Source of the DNA: an uncultured Alphaproteobacteria bacterium
Lineage (GTDB): Bacteria; Pseudomonadota; Alphaproteobacteria; HIMB59; GCA-002718135
Direction: 5' to 3'
DNA length: 56,807 nt
Assembly (NCBI GenBank): GCA_902623545.1
Contig: CACNUI010000010.1
Span: 1-56,807, forward strand
In this document: one piece after another, positions 16,875-24,721 of the stretch
How positions within the stretch are numbered: position 1 is the first letter of the stretch
Layout of the letters: each line of letters begins with the position of its first letter
Notes under the pieces: generated by a model
What the model saw: the letters and a program-made list of their open reading frames with translations, nothing else
Databases searched by the model: none
Told to the model about the DNA's origin: nothing
Translations under genes and position numbers: made by a program

Positions 16875-17312
16875 CTACTTTATTGAAATTAGTCTAGCTT
16901 TTTTTTCTTCTGGAATAATTCTCTCCAAATCAATCGCTAAAAGTCCATTTTTCAATTCAGCATCTTTAACTTTGATATCTTCTGAAATTGTGAATGATCT
17001 TTCAAACTGTCTTGTTGAGATTCCTTTATGGATTACACCATTGCCATTTTCATTAACCACTTTTTCTTTAGGTTTATTTCTAACAGTTAGGTTGTTTTCT
17101 TTTAATTCAATCTCAATATCTTCTTTACTATATCCAGCGAGAGCAACTTCAATTTTATAGTTATGTTCATCAACTCTATGAATATTGTAAGGTGGATAAT
17201 TTGTATTGTATCTTTCCGTAGACTCCAACATTCTATCAAATTCATCAAAAATTGAGTCAAATCCTACAGAGAATGGTCTTAGAGAATTCCAAACGGATAG
17301 GTTTCTAGTCAT
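16875..17312 (-). CDS. Hsp20/IbpA-type small heat shock protein
   Basis: 145-residue ATP-independent holdase of the alpha-crystallin family. The segment NIHRVDEHNYKIEVALAGYS starts the core, the conserved FERSFTI lies in the middle, and the C-terminal GLLAIDLERIIPEE contains the G-L-L strand; the I-X-I-type tail is RLISIK. The start at 17312 is chosen because GGAG lies 7 nt before it; a longer frame to 17354 has no such site and would cover the leader. A sigma-32-like promoter and a ROSE-like hairpin precede the gene. It protects aggregating proteins together with the DnaK system encoded at 49-54 kb. Confidence 0.94.
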   Translation of the reverse strand: MTRNLSVWNSLRPFSVGFDSIFDEFDRMLESTERYNTNYPPYNIHRVDEHNYKIEVALAGYSKEDIEIELKENNLTVRNKPKEKVVNENGNGVIHKGISTRQFERSFTISEDIKVKDAELKNGLLAIDLERIIPEEKKARLISIK

Positions 17313-17315
17313 AAT

Positions 17316-17336
17316 AACTCCTTTATTAAGCAAGTT
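17316..17336 (-). promoter_or_regulatory. ROSE-like RNA thermometer hairpin masking the hsp20 Shine-Dalgarno
   Basis: In the hsp20 leader, AACUUGCUU pairs with AAGGAGUU around an AAUA loop: eight base pairs with a single bulged G opposite the GGAG ribosome-binding site. UUGCU against the Shine-Dalgarno with an unpaired G is the diagnostic core of ROSE elements, which control hsp20 genes in alphaproteobacteria. Seen directly: the sequence, the pairing and the position 4-24 nt before the start codon. Inferred: temperature sensing. Confidence 0.72.
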
Positions 17337-17375
17337 TATTTCGCCCGCACCCACAATGGCATACAGACAGTTATT

Positions 17376-17403
17376 ATGTGGGGATGATTGTGTTTAATTC
17401 AAG
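17376..17403 (-). promoter_or_regulatory. Sigma-32 (RpoH) type promoter of hsp20
   Basis: On the minus strand CTTGAAT, 13 nt, CCCCACAT, close to the heat-shock consensus CTTGAAA - 11 to 16 nt - CCCCATNT. Transcription would start near 17368, giving a leader of about 55 nt that contains the ROSE-like hairpin. The same architecture and spacer occur upstream of dnaK. Confidence 0.8.
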
Positions 17404-17409
17404 TCTTTG

Positions 17410-18066
17410 TTATTTCTTTCTTATAAACGATAATCCATCAGATAAAGGCAGAAGAGAGAATTCCACCCTTGTGTCATTTTGTATTTTTAAATTTAAATCA
17501 CGGATACTTTTTGTTTGAGAGTCTTGTTTAGTTTCATCTGCCACATCACCGTGCCAAAGCATATTATCAATAATTATTATTCCATTAGAAACTAAAAGGT
17601 TTAGCGACAGTTCGTAATAATTTGGGTAATTATTTTTATCAGCATCTATAAAAATTAAATCATAACTCTGTTGACGGTCTATCATGCTTTGCATTACCTC
17701 AACACCATCTCCAATAATCGATTCTATTTTTGAGCTCATATTATCTAATTCCCAATATTTTTTTGCTAAGGATAAAAATTCATCTGAATTATCAACTGTT
17801 ACGATTCTTCCTGACTCAGGTAGACCTCTAGCCAAAAACAAAGTGCTCATCCCTGTAAACCTTCCAATTTCTAAACAGTTTTTAGCATTGGAAATTTTAG
17901 TTATAATTTCCAAAAACTGACCTTGTTCTTTTGCAATCTGCATTTGGGAAACACTACCAAGTTTTAAAGTTTCATTTTCTAGTTCAGTAATTATTTTATC
18001 TTCTCGGTAACCTACGCTTTGTAAGTATTGCACAAGTGCCTCGTTAATTTCAGTTTGAGTGCTCAT
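17410..18066 (-). CDS. Class I SAM-dependent O-methyltransferase (family 3)
   Basis: 218 residues, catechol/caffeoyl-CoA O-methyltransferase type. SAM-binding motif I is EIGRFTGMSTLFLA, the acidic residue binding ribose is in VTVDNSDEF, and the metal-binding part is FIDADKNNY followed by IIIDNMLWHGDV. The target is not recognisable. The start shares one base with the deoA stop (TAATG), which places it as the last gene of the nucleoside operon cdd-punA-deoA. That coupling is unexpected for this enzyme class. Confidence 0.88.
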   Translation of the reverse strand: MSTQTEINEALVQYLQSVGYREDKIITELENETLKLGSVSQMQIAKEQGQFLEIITKISNAKNCLEIGRFTGMSTLFLARGLPESGRIVTVDNSDEFLSLAKKYWELDNMSSKIESIIGDGVEVMQSMIDRQQSYDLIFIDADKNNYPNYYELSLNLLVSNGIIIIDNMLWHGDVADETKQDSQTKSIRDLNLKIQNDTRVEFSLLPLSDGLSFIRKK

Positions 18067-19376
18067 TAATTTATGGTTTCAAATATTTCAGATAGTTTGT
18101 GAGTTTTTTTATCTGAAATAATGAAACAGCCTTTTATTTTATTTATTAAATTATCATCTATATTTTTACTTGAGTATAAACTTAACAGAGGAGTTGAGGA
18201 ATTTACTTCATCACCTATATTGAGAACATTATCATATCCAACTCCATAATTTATTTTATCGGTAACCTGTTTTCTTCCACCTCCAAGTTCAATAAGTATA
18301 AGGCCTAATTCTCTGGTATGAATATTTTCTATCCACCCATCCTTAATAGAAAATATATCTTTTTGAATAGATGTGTTAGTTAGATCTTTTTCATAAGATG
18401 TTAAAATATTTTTTGGTCCACCCAAAGCTGCAACCATCATTTCAAATTTTTCTGCAGCTAGTCCATTATTAATAACCGTATTAATTTTATTATAAGCCTC
18501 TTCTTTTGAAATTTTATAAATGTTTACTAATAGCGAAGATATTAATTCATTAGTGATCTTCTCTAATCGATGATCTTTAAAATCATTTTTAATATATTTT
18601 ATGCATTCTAATATCTCTAGTGTATGACCAGCACTTTTACCTAAGACCTGATTCATATCTGTTAATATAGCTTCGCAATGTAAACCTGCTCCTTTAGCGA
18701 CTCTTACTAAGGAGTTGGATAAATCTCTTGCTACATCAATAGTGCTATTAAAAGACCCATTACCAACTTTTACATCAAGGACTAAAGATGAAAGACCGCT
18801 TGCAATTTTTTTTGAAAGAATAGATGATGTTATTAAGGGTAAAGATTCTACTGTACCTACAGTATCTCTTATTGAATATAATTTTTTATCAGCTGGTGCT
18901 AAGTTAGAGGTTTGGCCGATAATTGCACAACCAACGTCTTTTACAACTTTTTTAAAAGTTTCTAAATCAGGCTTTGTATTGTACCCAGCGATTGAATCAA
19001 ATTTATCCAGAGTACCGCCGGTATGACCCAAACCTCTACCTGAAATCATTGGTACATACAGTCCACAAGCTGCAAGTATTGGCGCTAATATAACACTCGT
19101 CTTGTCTCCAACACCACCAGTTGAGTGCTTATCACAAACCAACTCAGAATCTACAATCTCAGACCAACTCAATGTGTCGCCTGAGTTCGTCATCGCCTCA
19201 GTTAAACAAACAGTCTCTTCATACGTCATTCCATTTGAAAATATTGCCATGCTCATTGCTGCAATTTGTGCATCTGAAAAAGATCCATTTGTTAAACCAT
19301 CTACAAAAAAGTTGATATCTTCTTTTGACAAATCTTTGTTGTCTCTTTTTTTTCTAATTATCTCTTGAGGTAACAT
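18066..19376 (-). CDS. deoA: Thymidine (pyrimidine nucleoside) phosphorylase
   Basis: 436-residue cytoplasmic enzyme cleaving (deoxy)pyrimidine nucleosides with phosphate to base and (deoxy)ribose-1-phosphate. The family signature SGRGLGHTGGTLDKFDSI lies at about 114-131, and KHSTGGVGDKTS (about 83-94) binds phosphate. The N-terminal helical lobe and C-terminal domain are complete. Its start overlaps the purine phosphorylase end by 23 nt and its stop touches the methyltransferase start. It could also be called a pyrimidine-nucleoside phosphorylase, since DeoA and Pdp share these motifs. Confidence 0.93.
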   Translation of the reverse strand: MLPQEIIRKKRDNKDLSKEDINFFVDGLTNGSFSDAQIAAMSMAIFSNGMTYEETVCLTEAMTNSGDTLSWSEIVDSELVCDKHSTGGVGDKTSVILAPILAACGLYVPMISGRGLGHTGGTLDKFDSIAGYNTKPDLETFKKVVKDVGCAIIGQTSNLAPADKKLYSIRDTVGTVESLPLITSSILSKKIASGLSSLVLDVKVGNGSFNSTIDVARDLSNSLVRVAKGAGLHCEAILTDMNQVLGKSAGHTLEILECIKYIKNDFKDHRLEKITNELISSLLVNIYKISKEEAYNKINTVINNGLAAEKFEMMVAALGGPKNILTSYEKDLTNTSIQKDIFSIKDGWIENIHTRELGLILIELGGGRKQVTDKINYGVGYDNVLNIGDEVNSSTPLLSLYSSKNIDDNLINKIKGCFIISDKKTHKLSEIFETIN

Positions 19377-20184
19377 CGAATTGAACTTCTTGTATAAATT
19401 GTTTAATTAAATTTAAAACATTGTTCTCTGCTAAACTTGCATTCTCTAAAGTTTCCTGATGACTTAATTTTGTTTTATTCATACCCGCAGCTAAGTTGGT
19501 GATTACACTGATACCAATAACGGGAAGTCCGCAATGATTAGCAACTAAAACTTCTGGTACTGTAGACATTCCAACTGCATTTCCGCCTATTACTTTTAAG
19601 GCATTGATTTCAGCAGGTGTTTCAAAATTTGGTCCTGAGTACATACAATAAATACCTTCATAAATTTTTTGATCTATTTTTTTGGCGACTTGTATTAGCT
19701 GATCTCTATAAAACTTATGGTACCCATCACTCATATCATGAAAGCGAGGGCCATACTCTTCAGCATTTGGTCCAATAAGTGGGTTGAAACCACTCCAGTT
19801 AATATGATCTTTAATTGCCATTAGACTACCAGCCGGCATTGCTTCATCTAAACTGCCTGCTGCATTTGTAACAACTAATAACTTGCACCCAATGTCCTTT
19901 AATACTCTTATGGGTGAAGCTAAGCTTTGAGGATTATGCCCCTCATAAATATGTGATCGTCCATACATACAAACAACATTTAAAGTATTTATTTTTCCTA
20001 AAACTAATTTGCCTGCGTGACCTTTGACAGTTGGCTGTGGAAAATCAGATAATTGTTCATATGAAATTGATTCTTGAATATCTTTTTCTTCAAAAAAATT
20101 AGTTAGTCCGCTTCCTAAAATTACAGCGATGTCTGGTGAAGTATTACTAGTTATTTCTAAAAATTTTTTAGCCGAAGGTAGCAT
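19354..20184 (-). CDS. punA: Purine-nucleoside phosphorylase (trimeric PNP family)
   Basis: 276 residues. GSGLTNFFEE and VTNAAGSLDEAMPAGSLM form the phosphate and base sites, and GPNFETPAEI with GMSTVPEVLVANHCG are PNP family signatures. It splits inosine/guanosine-type nucleosides with phosphate. It sits between cytidine deaminase (1-nt overlap) and deoA (23-nt overlap) in one operon that degrades nucleosides to bases and pentose-1-phosphate. Length and motifs are intact. Confidence 0.93.
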   Translation of the reverse strand: MLPSAKKFLEITSNTSPDIAVILGSGLTNFFEEKDIQESISYEQLSDFPQPTVKGHAGKLVLGKINTLNVVCMYGRSHIYEGHNPQSLASPIRVLKDIGCKLLVVTNAAGSLDEAMPAGSLMAIKDHINWSGFNPLIGPNAEEYGPRFHDMSDGYHKFYRDQLIQVAKKIDQKIYEGIYCMYSGPNFETPAEINALKVIGGNAVGMSTVPEVLVANHCGLPVIGISVITNLAAGMNKTKLSHQETLENASLAENNVLNLIKQFIQEVQFDVTSRDN

Positions 20185-20600
20185 TAAAGATTCTCTGGGC
20201 CAAAAGAATCTGGCAGTAGTTCTTCGAGTGTAGATGTTTTCATATGACCATTTTCGTTACACATATGAATCTTAGTATCTAAAGTAGCAAATTCTCTTAA
20301 CCTCTGTCTACATCCGCCACAAGGTGAGCATAATAGTTCACCTGAGCCTATAACCACAACTTCTAAAATTTTTTTGTTTCCATTAGATATCATATTTCCA
20401 ATTGCAGTTGCTTCGGCACACTGTGATTGAGGATAGGCTGCATTTTCAACATTACAACCAGTAATAATTTTACTATCTTCTGTTAGAAAAGCTGCTCCTA
20501 CTTTAAAATTTGAATATGGAACATGGGCTTTTTCTCTAACTTTTTTTGCAGCCTTAAATAAACTATCAAAATTTTCTGAAACCATATTCTTGTTTAACAT
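20184..20600 (-). CDS. cdd: Cytidine deaminase
   Basis: 138-residue zinc enzyme that turns (deoxy)cytidine into (deoxy)uridine, feeding the phosphorylase encoded two genes downstream. Zinc ligands are Cys61, Cys94 and Cys97 with catalytic Glu63 (CAEATA and PCGGCRQ). The NVENAAYP strand binds ribose. The length corresponds to the short tetrameric type. First gene of cdd-punA-deoA-methyltransferase. An internal ATG at residue 6 (MVSENF) is an alternative start. Confidence 0.93.
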   Translation of the reverse strand: MLNKNMVSENFDSLFKAAKKVREKAHVPYSNFKVGAAFLTEDSKIITGCNVENAAYPQSQCAEATAIGNMISNGNKKILEVVVIGSGELLCSPCGGCRQRLREFATLDTKIHMCNENGHMKTSTLEELLPDSFGPENL

Positions 20601-20626
20601 GAAATTCTTAAAAAAATTATTTATTT

Positions 20627-21778
20627 CTAAATCTTAAACAATTCTTGAGACAAATCAGGAAGATGATCTCCCCAAAAAACTTCTTTACGTAAAAAATCTG
20701 GATCTTGATTAAAACAAATAGACATTGCGGAATTATAAACAGCCCTAGAATCAATAGTCGAATTTAAATCTCTTCCCTCAAATAATTCTTTCTTCTTAAG
20801 TCCGGGCCAATCTGTATAAACTTGAGATTTTTTTAGTAAACCTCCTGCCATTAGTATTGCACTTCCGTATCCATGTTCTGTACCATAACCTCCATTTTGT
20901 TTAATAGTTCGGCCAAATTCAGTGAGAGTAAGAATTAGTGTATTATCAAACGCTTGGCCAAGATTTTCATGTAAAATGGTAACGATCTTATTTACTTCTT
21001 CTAGTTCATCAGCATGCGCTCCATCAACACCTCCTTGGGCAGCATGTGTATCAAAACCATCTAAATCAAATACAGCAACTCTAGGACCACTTTGATCTTT
21101 TAATTGTTTAGCAGCTTCAAGAGCGAGTTTTTTTCTATCATCAGAGTCAGTAGCTATTTGCATAGACAATGGCCTCTGTCTAATTGTATCAAGTGTAGAT
21201 TTAATTAACTCGTTATGTTCACCTTTAAATTCATTATAAATTTGGTCTATTAATTTTGTTTCAACAAAATCTGGTGATGGGAAGAAATTATTATTCTGTG
21301 GCACACCTCTCAATAAAAGTGGCATTGGTAAAGATATTGCTAGACCTTTTCCTATAATATTTGAGGCTAATAGCCCCCTACCAAGCCATCCTGTTTTTTC
21401 TTTGTATGGAATGTGTGCTCCAGTTTCCATTAAATTTTGTCCATCAAAATGTGATCTGCCTGTGTAAGGAATATTTGTTGCATGGACAAATGCCGCTTGA
21501 TTTTTTTGCCAGAGTTTATGAAAAATTTCTAATTTAGGGTGAAGACCAAAGTCACTATTCAAATTAAGAACATCTTCCAGAATGAGTTTTTTTCTTAATT
21601 TTTTAAGACGTTTATCTCCAATAACAGGAACAGCTGTTAAACCATCCATTCCTCCACGAAGTGATATGATAATTAGATTTTTTTTCTGCATTGAAGCAAA
21701 ACTTATTTTTGGAAAATATCCTGAAAGAAATAATGTTGTTGATCCTCCAATTAAAAAATTTCTTCTTGTACAGTTCAT
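20627..21778 (-). CDS. DUF1501 secreted protein, Tat signal
   Basis: 383 residues. A twin-arginine signal opens the protein (CTRRNFLIGGSTTLFLSGYF, residues 3-22), so it is exported folded. The body has the alkaline-phosphatase-superfamily-like features of DUF1501: LRGGMDGLTAVPV near 40-52, the GRSHFDGQNLMETG segment, and FDLDGFDTHAAQGG (about 238-251). The function of the family is unknown. It overlaps the DUF1800 gene upstream by 4 nt; the two families are commonly encoded together and are thought to act jointly. Confidence 0.9.
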   Translation of the reverse strand: MNCTRRNFLIGGSTTLFLSGYFPKISFASMQKKNLIIISLRGGMDGLTAVPVIGDKRLKKLRKKLILEDVLNLNSDFGLHPKLEIFHKLWQKNQAAFVHATNIPYTGRSHFDGQNLMETGAHIPYKEKTGWLGRGLLASNIIGKGLAISLPMPLLLRGVPQNNNFFPSPDFVETKLIDQIYNEFKGEHNELIKSTLDTIRQRPLSMQIATDSDDRKKLALEAAKQLKDQSGPRVAVFDLDGFDTHAAQGGVDGAHADELEEVNKIVTILHENLGQAFDNTLILTLTEFGRTIKQNGGYGTEHGYGSAILMAGGLLKKSQVYTDWPGLKKKELFEGRDLNSTIDSRAVYNSAMSICFNQDPDFLRKEVFWGDHLPDLSQELFKI

Positions 21779-23211
21779 ACTTTTAATATCTCTGGTAAAT
21801 TACAAATAACTCCATACTTTCTGCCTAAATCTTTATCTGATGTACCAAATCTAAATTGATGGATAAGAGATGCCATATTTTTATGATCTTCAAAATTATT
21901 TTTAAGACAAGATAAAATAAAATCATGCGATCTGTTTTCTGATTTAACAAGCATTGGAAGCTCAACCGAAGCAAACCAAAAGCGGCGTAATAATAGTTCT
22001 GGTGATACCCAATCTACTTCTAAATCACTCCAACCATTAGGTTGTTTAGCACGATAAGGTGAATGACCAATTTCTCTTAGTATCCATGATAATTGTCTTT
22101 GTCTATTATTTGGCTTTAATTTAAAACTATAATTCATTTTTTCAAAAGAAAGCGGAATATTTAAATCAAAGATTCTAGATAATTGCATTAACCATATTTC
22201 AGGTGGATGAAATTTATGTGTAATCTCATTATACTTATAAGCCTGTTGTATAACTGCCTTGTGAATTTCAATTAAGCTTCCATTAGATTTGTTCCATGCT
22301 TCTATTACTGGATTTATCATTTCTTCTGTTGGTTCATCTGTAATAAAATGCCTGCATAATTTTGTTGAAACAAATTTGATACAGATTGGGTGTGTTGCCA
22401 AATCATGAATTACTTTTGCAAGTTCTCTTTTTCCATCATTTTTATATTTAATTCCTAAAACTATTTTATCTCCTTTTTGATGCATTTCTTGATCAAACCA
22501 TATATCACCAGTCTCTAAATTTTTTCTATCCCATTTGTGCGCCCAACCTGTCATGATATAGGCTAACTGAATAACATCTTCTTGAGTGTATCCAGCATTT
22601 GGGGATACTGTGTGTAACTCTAATAATTCTCTTGCATGATTTTCGTTTATAGTTTCCCTCCATTCCATTCCTTTTTTAGAATTAGGACCAAAAGATTCTG
22701 AATTATCAAGGTGGTGAATCATGCACCATGAAGTTGTAACTGACTGAACCATCTCTTCAAAAGTTTTAACCATGTTAGGTCTAATAATTTCACGTTGATA
22801 GGGTCCAGTGCTAAACTCTGCAAGAAAATCTTTTTCACTTATTGCAAAATGATTTCCCCAAAAAAGCCAGAAACGCTCAAAAACAGGTTGTTTGGAATAC
22901 TTTGTTTGAAAATGACGAATAGCATGTTCATTTAATTCAAAATATCTTTCACCAGTTTTTATTCTTAATTCATCTTTTGCTTTTCTATACGCATATTTAT
23001 CATTTTTAAATTTTTTCCTTAAAACTTCTCTATCTCCGTATACCCATTCACCATATTTTTTTCTTAATTCTTTTTCAGTTGGAATTGTTCCAGGCCATAA
23101 AAAATCAGGTATGGCATCCAATTGATTTGTCGCCCAATTAAGAGGATCTTTATATGGTTTTTCATGTGGCGACAGCCCAAATGCTACTCGTCTATAAAAA
23201 TTTAATGACAT
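21775..23211 (-). CDS. DUF1800 family protein
   Basis: 478 residues. It shows the DUF1800 landmarks: FYRRVAFGLSP at 5-15, ERFWLFWGNHFAIS (about 130-143), ENHARELLELHTVSPNAGYTQEDV (about 197-220), and the LCRHFITDEP and GWSDLEVDW segments. No signal peptide is obvious, which is usual for the family. The function is unknown. It is the first gene of a two-gene operon with DUF1501 (4-nt overlap) and is divergent from the TrpF-like gene. Confidence 0.9.
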   Translation of the reverse strand: MSLNFYRRVAFGLSPHEKPYKDPLNWATNQLDAIPDFLWPGTIPTEKELRKKYGEWVYGDREVLRKKFKNDKYAYRKAKDELRIKTGERYFELNEHAIRHFQTKYSKQPVFERFWLFWGNHFAISEKDFLAEFSTGPYQREIIRPNMVKTFEEMVQSVTTSWCMIHHLDNSESFGPNSKKGMEWRETINENHARELLELHTVSPNAGYTQEDVIQLAYIMTGWAHKWDRKNLETGDIWFDQEMHQKGDKIVLGIKYKNDGKRELAKVIHDLATHPICIKFVSTKLCRHFITDEPTEEMINPVIEAWNKSNGSLIEIHKAVIQQAYKYNEITHKFHPPEIWLMQLSRIFDLNIPLSFEKMNYSFKLKPNNRQRQLSWILREIGHSPYRAKQPNGWSDLEVDWVSPELLLRRFWFASVELPMLVKSENRSHDFILSCLKNNFEDHKNMASLIHQFRFGTSDKDLGRKYGVICNLPEILKV

Positions 23212-23262
23212 ATAAATAAAAAAATAGTTTACATATATTTAAAATTTTTAAAATAAAATTAA

Positions 23263-23913
23263 ATGAAAAATATACCTCTAAAAATTTGTGGCATAACAAA
23301 TGTAAAATCCGTTGAAGTCGCGTATAAAAATAAAATCAAATCATTAGGCTTTGTAAGTAAAAATTTAAATGGACCAAACACAGTTAGTGATAAAAAAATA
23401 CAATCATTAATTAAAGAATGTAAAAATTTTAAAATAGAATCAGTACTTCTAACTCGGTATGTATCTTTGAACAAACTAGTTGAACAAATAGATTTTACAA
23501 AACCAAAGACAATTTCATGTTCATATCATTTTTCCAAAAAGGATTTAATAAGAATAAAAAAAATATTTAAAAGATTAAAAATTGGTATTGCAGTTAATCC
23601 AGAAAATTTTGATGAAAAATACATTAAATCAATTAGAAAAATTGTTGATGTTATTTATTTCGATATGAATGTTTATAAAAAAAAGAGTATTAAAAAATAC
23701 TCACTGAGAAAGAGTATTAAACAAATACAATTTATAAAAAATAAAAATATTCCAGTTTATATTGGTGGAGGTATAGACAAAAAAAATGTTTCCAAAATTC
23801 TAAAACAAATAACACCTTTTGGGTTAGATATTTCTAGGGGTTTAAAAAATCAGAGAAATTTAATTTCTAAATCAAAACTAAAAGAGTTTTTAAATCAAAT
23901 TTCGGTAGGATAA
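23263..23913 (+). CDS. TrpF-like protein (phosphoribosylanthranilate isomerase fold), divergent
   Basis: 216-residue, very Lys/Ile-rich protein with the outline of a TrpF barrel. KICGIT at 7-12 carries the catalytic Cys9, and the segment VIYFDMN at 130-136 holds Asp134 at the expected acid position. YIGGGIDKKNV (166-176) and FGLDISRGLK (186-195) match the C-terminal phosphate-binding strands. The canonical Gly-rich loop after the Asp (GGTGxxFDW) is replaced by a lysine-rich run. Other trp genes are not in the window. It converges on folK with a 24-nt overlap. Whether it still isomerises PRA is uncertain. Confidence 0.7.
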   Translation: MKNIPLKICGITNVKSVEVAYKNKIKSLGFVSKNLNGPNTVSDKKIQSLIKECKNFKIESVLLTRYVSLNKLVEQIDFTKPKTISCSYHFSKKDLIRIKKIFKRLKIGIAVNPENFDEKYIKSIRKIVDVIYFDMNVYKKKSIKKYSLRKSIKQIQFIKNKNIPVYIGGGIDKKNVSKILKQITPFGLDISRGLKNQRNLISKSKLKEFLNQISVG

Positions 23914-24390
23914 TCTTTTAATAATATATTTATTGTTTAGCTCTTTCGATAATGCCTTTATTGATTTTTTTTCAATCGGATGTCTAAGAAATGGATCAAG
24001 ATCTAGTATTGGATATAAAACAAAGTCTCTTTCAATTGCTCTTGGATGAGGAATTATTAAATTTTTTTTATTAAATTTTTTTTTACCAAAAAAAATTATA
24101 TCCAAGTCAATAACTCTTGGACCATTGATAATTTTTTTATTTTTTTTTAATTTTTTTTCAATTTCATAAATATTATTTATTAATTCTAATGGCTGCTGAT
24201 TGGTTAATAGTTTTATTGCAGTGTTAAAAAAATTATTTTGTGATTTATATCCATAGGGGGAAGAAATATAAATATTTGCAAATTTTTTTATATTACCAAT
24301 ATTTTCTAACTCTCTAACGGCACTGCGTAAATTAAATACAGCATTACCTAGATTTGAGCCAAGTGCGATTATTGTTTCAGTTTGATACAC
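23890..24390 (-). CDS. folK: 2-amino-4-hydroxy-6-hydroxymethyldihydropteridine pyrophosphokinase (HPPK)
   Basis: 166 residues. It transfers pyrophosphate from ATP to the pterin alcohol, the step before FolP. ALGSNLGN at 10-17 binds ATP/pterin, RVIDLDIIFFG supplies the two Mg-binding aspartates, and HPRAIERDFVLYPI is the C-terminal signature. The start is GTG, overlapping the folB end by 14 nt. Last gene of the pab-fol operon. The 3' end overlaps the convergent TrpF-like gene by 24 nt. Confidence 0.92.
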   Translation of the reverse strand: MYQTETIIALGSNLGNAVFNLRSAVRELENIGNIKKFANIYISSPYGYKSQNNFFNTAIKLLTNQQPLELINNIYEIEKKLKKNKKIINGPRVIDLDIIFFGKKKFNKKNLIIPHPRAIERDFVLYPILDLDPFLRHPIEKKSIKALSKELNNKYIIKRLSYRNLI

Positions 24391-24721
24391 TTAGTGATTC
24401 AGCTCCATATTTTTTTGCTACAGCTGTTTTGTTAATTGTAATTTTAACATTTTTTATTTTAAATTTTTTTTCAAGAACATTAGATGTTTTAATAATTAAA
24501 TGTTCAAGAGTATGCGATTGAGATTCCTTTATGAAAGTTTTTAAATATTTTGTAATAGATGAATAATCCTTAACATTATTTATATTATTTAAATCTAGTG
24601 AGTTTTGAACAGGATAACTAAATTCTAATGTTACCTTTAATAACTGTTTTTTCTTTCGCTCTTGGGCAGTGATACCTATGTGTGCACTGATGGATAAGTT
24701 TTTAATTTCTACTTTAAACAT
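24377..24721 (-). CDS. folB: Dihydroneopterin aldolase
   Basis: 114 residues. FolB splits dihydroneopterin to 6-hydroxymethyl-dihydropterin and glycolaldehyde. IKNLSISAHIGITAQERKKKQ (opening) contains the conserved helix start and Glu of the active site, and TLEHLIIKTSNVL carries a conserved HL pair. Near the end AVAKKYGAESLSV stands where the catalytic Lys is expected. It overlaps folP (13 nt) upstream and folK (14 nt) downstream. Confidence 0.88.
   Translation of the reverse strand: MFKVEIKNLSISAHIGITAQERKKKQLLKVTLEFSYPVQNSLDLNNINNVKDYSSITKYLKTFIKESQSHTLEHLIIKTSNVLEKKFKIKNVKITINKTAVAKKYGAESLSVSN

Noticed and set aside
16723..17160. Open frame of 145 codons on the plus strand covering the hsp20 region
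   Set aside because: It is antisense to hsp20, has no homology and begins in the terminator/leader area; it is a shadow frame.
17313..17354. 14-codon extension of hsp20
   Set aside because: It would place the strong GGAG ribosome-binding site and the ROSE-like hairpin inside the coding sequence; the internal ATG is the family start.
24050..24180. Long A/T homopolymer runs that look like simple repeats
   Set aside because: They are lysine and isoleucine codons inside folK; no repeating unit is present.
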